Source of the DNA: Petrosia ficiformis
Taxonomy: Eukaryota > Porifera > Demospongiae > Haplosclerida > Petrosiidae
Direction: 5' to 3'
Assembly (NCBI GenBank): GCA_947044365.1
Contig: OX345636.1
Span: 58,903,537-58,967,536 of the forward strand
DNA: 64,000 nucleotides
The position numbers were made by a program, and so were the translations under genes. This document shows positions 41,901 to 53,900 of the stretch, piece after piece. Numbering within the stretch: the first letter of the stretch is position 1; each line of letters begins with the position of its first letter. The notes under the pieces were generated by a model. It was not told where the DNA came from and ran no database searches. It saw only the letters and a list, made by a program, of their open reading frames with translations.

Positions 41901-44900
41901 CTATTTTTAATCATAAGGATTTTACTGTCATTCATTCATTCTATACCAAATTAGTAAAATGTAATGGTTATTATACATGTAGACACTTCCATTTTAGAAT
42001 TTATGGTACCGGCTTAGAGGTATTGCTGTAATTATATTGTAATTGCATGCGACTGTACATGTAATTGTAGTTGAATGTCACATAATTGTAATTGTAATTA
42101 ACCAGTGGTAGCTACACTGACAATAATTGAAGCTGTAATTGTAATTGGCCTTTTGTAATTGAACCCAGACCTGGAACACATACATGTAGATGTACATGTA
42201 CATAACCACTATTAATTAATTTATATTCAAATGTCACCTGAAATAATTGGAACAGAGTGTTTGTATAAATGTAGCATTGTTAAGTAAATTCTTAGCTTGA
42301 TACACCTACTATTATTACACTATATATAAGAGAACAACTACATTTTGTATTTAGTAATAACAACTATTGATCTTCCAGATAATAAATTCTATCATCTTTT
42401 ATAATTAATAATGAACATTTTAATAATAATCATTTGTTTTATGTAGATATTCTCTTTTGTATACATTATACACATGTATCATGTACTTTTATATCTTCAT
42501 TGTATCTAATTCAGATTATAAAGAGTATCACCATACCATTGTGTATACTTACATAATCTTGTTTGAATTCTCATTAGTTTATATCTTATAATTCAGTTAC
42601 ATTCCTCCCTACTTAATCAACATGATGTTAAATGTAGTATCCTATCAAGACACTAAATTGTTTAATATAATTATGATTAGTAATTGAGTCATGCATTTCT
42701 AATATGAATTGATTGTACAAAATCTAAAGAATTACTTTTATTATTTCTTTTACATAGGATGGACAGACACCTACTCATTGGGCTGCTTTTAACAACAGTG
42801 TAGATGCACTATCTGCACTAATACGTCATGGATCAAAATTGGATACACAGGATAATGTTAGTTCTAATAACACACTATACTATAGTATTCATTATGTTAT
42901 TGTACTAATTCCGGTGGTAATACATATTTTCATTAGTAATTGAATTTTGTGATTATAAAGAAGGGCTAATCTACTATACAGATCTGTGTTATAATATATA
43001 AATACCTTGTACGATATAACAGTGTCACAAGTATTATATTTACATAGAATATGATTTACATTAGTCTCCAGTAATATAATGTAAATGAATTAATTGTGTG
43101 TACATGTAGTATTACTAGTAATTAGTCTGGTGGCACTGCCCCTTCACTGGTATGATGAAGGGTCTGGTACATATGTTACTAGATTGCTCCATCTCAAACC
43201 ACACTCCTACGAGCAACACTTCAAAAGTAACAAATACAATGGTCAATGTATATTATGAATGTTATTTATTGTATTATACATGTACATTATAACTGGTTTA
43301 ACAATTATATTATACATGTAATTTATAAAAAGGGACCTTCTTCAGCAATTAAACACTTACCTTTAATAACTCACTATTTAAAACAAATTTTGGAATTAAT
43401 AATAGCTCATCCTGGATACCAAATTTGATTGACTTCCTACACAAAATGGTGGAGTGGTTAGCTAATCATTTGTTGTTTCTGGATATAACCGACAGCTATA
43501 TGACATCATTATGATGTCATATAGTAATGACATTACCAGGCATGGGTCAAGCACTTTTACACAATGTGCTTAAGTATTTTCTAAAGCACTTTGAAAGTGC
43601 TTCATGCACAATTTCAAGCATTTGTTGTAATCATGATTCTACTAGTTATGTAACTCAAAATTTCACATGCAATTTTTAAAAATTTAATTATTCAATGATT
43701 CTCAACATAAATTTCATTAATTTATTGAATACTGTTATTACTTCTGATAAACACAAGTTTTTGAAAGTGATCATCGCTCAATCTACATCTGTCGGGCCTA
43801 ACATCAGCTGTCACAATCAACATGATTATCACTTATGAAAACAAAGCCTACAATGAAAGTGCTTAAGCACAAGCACAAGCACAAGCACAAAGGCTTTGGT
43901 TGATATACAATGTATAATGCTTGTAAGCACATCCAAGCACTTTTGAAAATGTGCTTAAAGCACTTTTAAGCACAAGCACTGAAGTGCTTGACCCAAGCTT
44001 GGGTCACATTACTAATCTTATCACAGTATGTACAAGAGTAAATAATAGAAGGGGGAGAGTGTGCTACTTACATATACACATATACTACTGTACAAACACC
44101 CTGCGTAAAGTAGAATAGTGTATACATTTACTTCCGTGTATTTTTGATTATTCCAATTTTATCAGGTGTTTGTTTACTCAGCTAAAAGTTGTGAAATTAT
44201 TATCACAGTGACGCCTCAGTCTCTCCTCGTTTAGTTAAGCATTGTCTTTTACAAATAAGTAGACCTCAGATGAATGAGAGCTGCCACAGAAGAGTGCAAA
44301 GATGGCTGCAACTGGAGTAGAGTTGCTTTAATACTTTAACAAAGTGCAGTTGGACAGTATCTACAGTTCATATTCGATCTCTCGTATTCAAGTGAAGGTC
44401 CTGTGTTGATTGTCAGTCAAAAAGAAAAGGGATACCATTCACCAGCTGTATATACATGTATATCCAGGGTTAGAATCATGATCGACTGTTTTCGTCTTCG
44501 TCTGAATCAAAGCAATTCGCCATATTCCACATGTAATAATAACTATTATTAATAATTGACACCATAACTCCATGAGAACACAAAACAGTACTTATCTCAG
44601 GTACTTGATACATCATGGGTGGGACTTTGTGGTTCTAAATGTTAACCACTTTGCACACGTGTTTGCTAAGTAGCACACTCTCCCCATTCTATTATTTACT
44701 TTTGGTATGTAACAAAGGTAATACTGATAATAGTGGTATTACAGGTAATAGTAGTATTACAGGTAATAGTGGTATTACAGGTAATGGTGGTATTATAGTT
44801 ATTCCATTATCTGGCTATTATCTGTATTACCTAATATACCAGTATGTACATGTATTTATTATAAGATCTCTATGATTTAGTCTCCTCTCTAGACTACCAC

Positions 44901-47900
44901 ACCCTACATGTACATGTAGATGGTACTACCATCATTACTGTAGTGTGTACATGTACAAATGAACATCTACTACATGCACATGTAGATGGTACTACCATCA
45001 TTACTGTAGTGTGTACATGTACATGTACTACATGTACAGGTATTATAAAGTCAACAAGTTTTATATTAACAAGTATAAGTACTAGTATATATGTATACAG
45101 TGTATACATGTATATTATACATACAGTATAAACATGTAGTCATGTACTTAGTCTCATGTGGCTAACATGCATTGTATCATAAAATGAGGCAACATCAAGG
45201 GAAATTGTAACATTTCTGCTGGAAGATTTGTCACAGAGCCAATCAAATTCGTTTGGTCATATGACTTTCACCAAAAGAAAATGTATTATAGTGTAACTGG
45301 AGACTATACAGAACATTCAGACACTAGCCTTGCTGTATTGCAATAACAAACAACCATTCTGGTTTCTGTGGCTTTATTAGATGATCTTCCATCCAACAAA
45401 GTAAGTTAGAATTCTGAATGTGTTCAAATTTTAAAGATATAATAAACCTATAAAATGTTTTCAAAATCTTGCTCATGTAGCGTCATGGGAATTCATCAAT
45501 TAATTGACATTATTCTGGACTATTACATTCTTGTTTGAAACAATTGTATCACAGTTTCCCCAGATGCTTCCTCATTTTATCAATATAATTATCAGCCATA
45601 CAAGACTATTATATACTGTTTACTATATACATTTAGTATGTATACAAGTACATCAGTATTTTAGATAAGCTTATATGGCGCACCATTGGCCCAAAGAGCT
45701 TCTTATTTGGCGCTGCACAGTTCTCTATTTGGGCCAGTGGTGCAGTTAATTATGATTATATTGTCAGTAACATCATTAACTCTTTGTTACTTGGCTCAAG
45801 ATGTATTCTCAATGGCACACACACTAACCATTGTTGAGCCAATTTGGCCCATGCTTCAAAACTTATCAAAAACTGTGAAGTACATGTGTATGTATTAATT
45901 TACAGCCTAAAAGGAATTAGTCTCAATGTAAGTACTCTCTGTCTTTTACCATTTTCGTGACATAATCCTTTCCAAATATATTGGATAAACACTTCATGAG
46001 ATTCATGAAGAAAGATGACCTTCTTAGTTTCCATGCATGACTTAAAACTTTTAATAGAAGTTTATATTTCATTCCACCATATAAACATTATGTGTAGGTA
46101 GTATTTTAATACAGACATGTTTATATACACATAAAAACCAGTTATAAATGTCTCGTTTTGGTGTATATGTGGGTAACATGTACAGTAGCCCTCAATAAAA
46201 TGTTCACGTAGCAGTAGTAGTACTCTACACTCCATAAAACACTAAAAGAGCATATTATTATGCATACTACACTTATTAATAAAATAATGAACAGCAGTGA
46301 CATTTGAGCTCCACCTTCTATTACTAACTAACTAACCTTTCTTTACCTCTACATATATAACTCTCCCATTTTATATAACTAGAGTCTGTAACTTACATGT
46401 ACTTTGCTGGAAAGAAGAGTTGTTAAGAAAGCTACACGTGTATAGATGTTAAATGTATATATGATGCACTATCAGCAGGAAGATAGTAAGGCGGGTGCTT
46501 AAAAGATTAGTAGTCTAAAGGGCAACACCCACACCTTTGCTTATACCTGTGTAACTTCACATTTTACGCAACACAGACTTCTAACTTCCTTAATTAGACA
46601 GGGGAGCTTCTAACAAAGTTGTAGATACCAAATACATGTATATGTACATGTACATGCTTCGTTAGTCAGAGGAAAGCAACAAAGTGAGTGTTTGAAAGAG
46701 CAGTGGTCAGTGCCAACAGTCATGAAGCTAATGTGCTATGCGTTTTACATATAATTATGTACATATTATAATTAAAATATTGCCGTAATTAATATGGTGG
46801 AACATACTTAGTGCATACGTACTACAATAACACTGTGTGAACTATTTATTGAGGGCTACTTTAATACAAGAATGTGTACACATGTACGTGTCTAGTAATT
46901 ACATGTAGTCTGATGGCATTGCCTCTTCACTGGTAGGAGGAAAGGTCTGGGACATACATGTACATGTACATGTATATTACCAACCTCAAACCACACTCTT
47001 ATAAGCTCCACCTCACATGTAACAAATACAATGTTCAATGTACTATAAATTGGGAGGGTATAAAACCCGGAACAGAATGAAACTGAATGTGGAATGGAAC
47101 GGAATGGAACGGAATGGAACCGAACTGGAAGTTGATAACTATTATTATATGTTTGGTAATCGAATTTAATATGTAATTTTAATATTATATCGTGTGCAAA
47201 AAAAAAACAAAGTTTGTACCTTTATTAGTGGAATATTTACCTACCAAATGTGATTATTCTAAACTGAACAAGTGTACATGTATAAAGATGAGAGGTGAAC
47301 AGCTCATTATTCTTTGTAACAATAATCAATATTGAAACAAAAGTAGTTACATCATATATAGTAACTTATTAAGTAACTTAACAAATACATGTACAGTACA
47401 TAGGTAACAAAGTATCTATGTAAGTGATATATAGCAACTCATTAAGTATCACTTACAATGTACATTGTGTAAATAAATAAGTAATTATAACGTCATACGA
47501 GTAGTCTTGTCACTGGAATCTTCACATTTGGTAGGTGAATCTTCCATCAATAAAGGTACACACTTAGATGTTTTGAATGGTGGTGGTAGAGGTTGTGGTG
47601 ATGAAGATGATGACAGAGAGTCATATTCATCGCTAGAAATTAAAATGAGTTCAGAAATCATACCTCTTCCACATTTGTCTTTTGCACGTGCTAATAATAT
47701 TATTAAGATTATAGTTATTAATTTCTGGTTCTGTTTCGTTCCAGTTTTTATACCTTCCCACCAAAATTATATTATACATGTAATCAAATTTGATTAAACA
47801 CTTACATGTACCTTTAATGACTCACTATTCAGCCATTTTGTACAAGAAACCAAAAAAAAAATGATACATGTATCCCATCCTGGATATCGACTTCCTGTAC

Positions 47901-50900
47901 ATAATGGTGGAGTGGTTAGCAATTGTAGCTAATCATTTATTTGTGGTAGAGTACAACTTGTCAATTTTTGTAATTTCAGTCACATAATAACTTAAGAGCT
48001 ATTTATGAACCAATGATCTAAAGTTATTAATACTAGGGCCAGGCGATAGTGATGATAGTTCGACTATTGTTATCGTCAGCACTATTATCGTGATAGTGAT
48101 AGTCAAAATTCTCTAATGCAATAGTAAACACACGGGATTGCACAGCACTAATCACCACACCCACATTGCCACATGTGTAAACTCTAGGAGAAGTGTAAAT
48201 AAAATGGAAACTGATTCTACAAGTGATGTAGCTCTAGATTGTGAACTAGAAGCTCTTCCATTGTAAGGTTCTAAGCATGATGTTTAGCAATATTTCTGTT
48301 TACCTGTAATAGAAGGAAATTTGCAGAACCAGATAATATTAGGTGTGAATATAAAAAGAAAATGAAATATTCTGGAAATACTTCCAATATGAGATACCAT
48401 TTACTGCTATGTCAAAATTACAGACTCCTAGTAGCAAAATAGTAAACAGAAATCTACTGAATCAAAAAAGCTGTCCCTTGAATCCCATACTACTATACCA
48501 AGAAGCTAACAAATTGAAAGGAATTGTGTTTATATGTTATGATAGTATTCACTGTTGTTTCGGTAATTACTAACTATCATGATAGTAAAAATATTGCCCA
48601 GCCCTAATTAATACACAGCCATCTTAATCAAACTTCCATCTTGTAAAAGTCTGATATACATTTTGTACATGTATACACTTGTCCTCAAAGCACTTCCTCA
48701 TATGTAAAGTGAGTGGTAACACCAGACTATCTAGTAATTATACAATGACACCTTAGCTCCCTATATAGTTGATAATCCTTTCCCTATGTACTATGTAATA
48801 CATTATATGCACTACACAATGTACCATGTAATACATTATATGTGATACACAATGCACTATGTAATATATTATATGTAATACACAATGTACTATGTAATAC
48901 ATTATATGTAATACACAATGTACTATGTAATACATTATATGTAATACACAATGTACTATGTAATACATTATATGTAATACACAATGTACTATGTAATACA
49001 TTATATGTAATTCACAATGTACTATGTAATACACAATGTACTATGTAATACATTATATGTAATACACAATGTACTATGTAATACATTATATGTAATACAC
49101 AATGTACCATATAGTACATTATATGTAATACACAATGTACTATGTAATACATTATATGTAATACACAAAGTACTATGTAATACATTATATGTACTACATA
49201 ATGTACTACACAATGTACCATGTAATACATTACATGTAATACACAATGTACTATGTAATACATTATATGTAATACACAATGTACTATGTAATACACTATA
49301 TGTAATACACAATGTACTATGTAATACATTATATGTAATACACAATGTACTATGTAATACATTATATGTAATACACAATGTACTATGTAATACATTATAT
49401 GTAATACACAATGTACTATGTAATACATTATATGTAATACACAATGTACTATGTAATACATTATATGTAATACACAATGTACTATGTAATACGTAATACA
49501 CAATGTAATACATTATATGTAATACACAAAGTACTATGTAATACATTATATGTACTACATAATGTACTACACAATGTACCATGTAATACATTACATGTAA
49601 TACACAATGTACTATGTAATACATTATATGTAATACACAATGTACTATGTAATACATTATATGTAATACACAATGTACCATATAGTACATTATATGTAAT
49701 ACACAATGTACTATGTAATACGTAATACACAATGTAATACATTATATGTAATACACAATGTACTATGTAATACATTACATGTAATACACAATGTACTATG
49801 TAATACATTATATGTAATACACAATGTACTATGTAATACATTATATGTAATACACAATGTACTATGTAATACATTATATGTAATACACAATGTACTATGT
49901 AATACATTACATGTAATACACAATGTAATACATTATATGTAATACACAAAGTACTATGTAATACATTATATGTACTACATAATGTCATACACAATGTACC
50001 ATGTAATACATTACATGTAATACACAATGTACTATGTAATACATTATATGTAATACACAATGTACTATGTAATACATTATATGTAATACACAATGTACCA
50101 TATAGTACATTATATGTAATACACAATGTACTATGTAATACGTAATACACAATGTAATACATTATATGTAATACACAATGTACTATGTAATACATTATAT
50201 GTAATACACAATGTACTATGTAATACATTATATGTAATACACAATGTACTATGTAATACATTATATGTAATACACAATGTACTATGTAATACATTATATG
50301 TAATACACAATGTACTATGTAATACATTATATATAATACACAATGTACCATATAGTACATTATATGTAATACACCATGTACTATGTATACGTAATACACA
50401 ATGTAATACATTACATGTAATACACAATGTACTATGTAATACATTATATGTAGTACACAATGTACTATGTAATACATTACATGTAATACACAATGTACTA
50501 TGTAATACATTATATGTAATACACAATGTACCATATAGTACATTATATGTAATACACAATGTACTATGTAATACATTATATGTAATACACAATGTACCAT
50601 ATAGTACATTACCGTATAGTTGCTAAAATTCGAGGTGTTCAAATTTTCATGGATTTCGCGGTTGGAAGACGAACCGCGAAAATTAAGACCACAAATTGGG
50701 TGTGGTCTTACTAAATGTGTTCGTTGATACTAAACGTGTTAAAAGTTATGGCTCTTTTCTAGTATCTATCTTCTTAAGTATCTTACCTCGCATCGGATGG
50801 TTCCCTTTCACCTGATAAACAATGAGCACACAGAAGAAATCTTTTTTAGCAAGTGGCCAACAATTGTGCGATCGCTTCTATGTACTGATACTGCGTGAGG

Positions 50901-53900
50901 ATTACTCGTCTCAAGATGATACTCTAACTTCTCACCAACTTCACGCTCCCAAACATGTTTGTAGATGTGGAAGCCTCGTATCATGCCGTTAGCAGAGAAG
51001 GTCTGTACCTGCTCAGGTTCTGCTGGTTACGTACACGGTACACGGTAACCACACCCCGACAAAAATTTTTACCCTCGAATTATTTAAATAATTTCTTTTG
51101 AGACAAAACACGAAAATTAGAACCCTCGAATTTTACCAACTATACGGTATATATAATACACAATGTACTATGTAATACATTATATGTAATACACAATGTA
51201 CTATGTAATACATTATATGTAATACACAATGTACCATATAGTACATTATATGTACTACACAATGTACTATGTAATACATTATATGTAATACACAATGTAC
51301 CATATAGTACATTATATGTACTACACAATGTACTATGTAATACATTACATGTAATACACAATGTACTATGTAATACACAATGTACTATGTAATACATTAT
51401 ATGTAATACACAATGTACCATGTAATACATTATATGTAATACACAATGTACCATGTAGTACACAATGTACTATGTAATACATTATATGTAATACATTATA
51501 TGTAAGGCGATGTTATGTGGTAGTCTGAAGGCCTGTAATAAAGGAAAGGCAGCACAATAGATGTTGAGACTCCATGCTGTTGGAAGGAGGGCACATCTAT
51601 ATGGTTAGCATAAGGCTTGCTGTAGGGATATAGGCAAGGTCGGCGCTGTACATGTACTTATTTGTCCCCAGTCTCCCACCACAACCCTGAACACTGCCAA
51701 AGGGGTTCTCAGCAGTGCTGCTGTTGAATGGTGGGTTGCGAATATAAACATGGGCTGGAAGCAGCCATCATGCAGTGTCTCCAGGCGCTGGGGTATGTCC
51801 CTAGGCTTAGGGGCTTCAATATCGGTTTAGGGACCCGGGGATGCAATTGAATAACAACAACAACAACAACAGAATTTGTGGAAGTAATGCTTTCGTCAAC
51901 TGGAGGCACTGTTTGGAATCTCACAGCCCGTCTATAATTAACTCAAATGGTATAATACCTGCTGGGTTAAGTAACTCGGGTGTTGGGGCCTCAGATGTGG
52001 TTGGCACTGGAGGGCTGTTAAGCGATGACCCCCACCCACCCCGAGGTGACCTGTGGGTGACTGGAGTCCTTGGGCCTCTTCCTTGTGACTTACTCCACTG
52101 TTAACTGTCTTTAAACCTGCCATCTAACATTCATATTATTATTTATCATTAAAAATAAATCAACTGTGATGATTATCTGGATTCCAATTTTGTTTGTATT
52201 GTATCATGATAACAACTATCATTGCTAGTAAATTCTTTTTGCTCATAAGTTGTATTTAATTGCACATCAGTATAAAAGATGTAAATTATTTTGAGTTTTA
52301 TTATATAATCATAATAATGTGGTATTGGAAGAACACACATATAAGATTGTATGTAACTAGTGTATTGAATTGTGATTAGCTAAATATCTCCTGACATTAA
52401 CGTTATATTATAATAGTTTGATAACTTGATCATAGAAGAATAATCCTTAGCTCAATAGTATGTATTTCATAAAAGCTGTATATAGAAGCTACCACTAAAA
52501 TTTCAAGTATAGTAAATTCATATCAAAATGAAAAAAGCACAGGAACAAGACGGCTTTGGCAACAAAAGTAAATACCACTTCCACATTAAACACAACTTGC
52601 ACATAACAACCCTATGTAAGTGTATATAGCTAGAGTAAAGCAAAACACAAAAAAGCGATACTTATGTGCGGTTGTTATGTGGAAGTGGTGTTTAATGTGA
52701 AAGTGGTATTTCATTTTGTTGCCAAAGTTATCTTATACCTGTGATTTTTTCGGTTTTGATATATATTCCCACATACTCATTCATTTAAAAAATTTTTTTC
52801 TGTAGCTAATTAATTTATGATTGTAGCTATAGATTAACACTGTAGTATACTGGACAACCATTTCATTATGAAAATTTAATAATCATTACTATTATGCTCG
52901 GTATTGGTGTAGTGATATATTGTAATTCAGACTTAATAATTTATAAGTGTGTTCTTCCTTACAAAATATGACTGGTGTTTTCTATATGATTATCTTTTTT
53001 TCAGTTGAATCAAACACCACTTCATGTAGCAGCAGATAATGGACACAAAGATGTCATGGAGGTATTGATAAGACATGGAGCCAGAATGGATGTAGTTGAT
53101 ATGGTAATATTTATAATAGACTAATGTCAGTACTGTTCAACATCCTTTTACTTGAAAGTCATGTGTGATGATATTAGCTGTTGTAATCATCATTAATTTT
53201 ACATTATAATTGAACGATTTTAATTTAGACTGAGACTTATTGGTAACACTAAAAGACACATGCTTTTGTAAATACATAATGTTTTCAATTACAACTAATT
53301 AGCCCATAGCAATTGCAATTAGCTTTAAAGAGCATTATTGTGAAATAGATAAGCACAATGTGGTTGTATTGTATGACGAGCACTGGACTCTACCCAACAA
53401 TCTGGATCATTCATTTAATACTGTAATTTTCACTTTCGTGTTACAATGCTTGAGTGAAAAACAGTGCATATATGCATTTCTGGTCATTTTCTTATATATG
53501 AAAAGGAAAAAAAGACAAGAAATGTGTGCATGAGCAATCACTCAGCCACCCAAGTACATTGTATCAGTGAGATTATTGCATGCTCCCTGCCTGTTAATTA
53601 TTGACCTCAAACAAGTGTATATAGAGAAAAAATACATCCCTATATTTGCTTTGTGATGACTATGTATTAAGCATTGCTGATGGCACTAGTGTGTCTACCT
53701 TTCTGTGTACTCGAAAGCTGGGGCCTGAAGAAGTAAGTATATAAGCCTGACTGCAGTCTAAGTACACAGATCTTTGATGAACTGACTGAAGTACTCCTTC
53801 AAGGTTCTAAATGATGACTTCCTCATATCTGAAACTTAACAACTTATTATACTTACTTGTTAAAGATTCTTGCATAATATTTATACTGTTTCTCTGCTAT

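Larger units (their letters stand above)
22241..42757 (+). other. Intron 3 (20.5 kb)
   Basis: It separates the two duplicated ankyrin exons. It holds family G, a BED-finger hAT remnant split by a 66-bp minisatellite, block C, MITE-1, a Crypton-type pseudogene, a Penelope-like fragment, further MITEs and the left part of block B. Smaller unassigned pieces (28240-28400, 32320-33950) are AT-rich with no recognised exon. Confidence 0.75.
42857..53004 (+). other. Intron 4 (10.1 kb)
   Basis: Contains the end of block B, a hAT-like element, block D, a BED-finger hAT element, the 33-bp satellite, a GC-richer repeat and a foldback MITE. 44010-44700 is unassigned; it includes a CpG-bearing stretch near 44210-44400 with a short ATGGCTGCAACTGG start but no open frame beyond nine codons. 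Confidence 0.7.

Noticed and set aside
44305..44340. AAGATGGCTGCAACTGG resembling a translation start
   Set aside because: The frame closes after nine codons and no donor lies within it.
48753..50642. Very long open frames (up to 386 codons) on both strands encoding [11 protein letters not shown] repeats
   Set aside because: They arise because the 33-bp satellite unit is a multiple of three without stops; the same DNA is open on both strands in several frames and has no start or splice context.
220..51504. Possible CRISPR-like arrays among the minisatellites
   Set aside because: Units are contiguous without unique spacers, and the DNA is eukaryotic with introns.
51841..52104. 87-codon frame starting [10 protein letters not shown]
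   Set aside because: It begins in an AAC microsatellite at the likely tail of a repeat element and has overlapping frames on the other strand; there is no domain.
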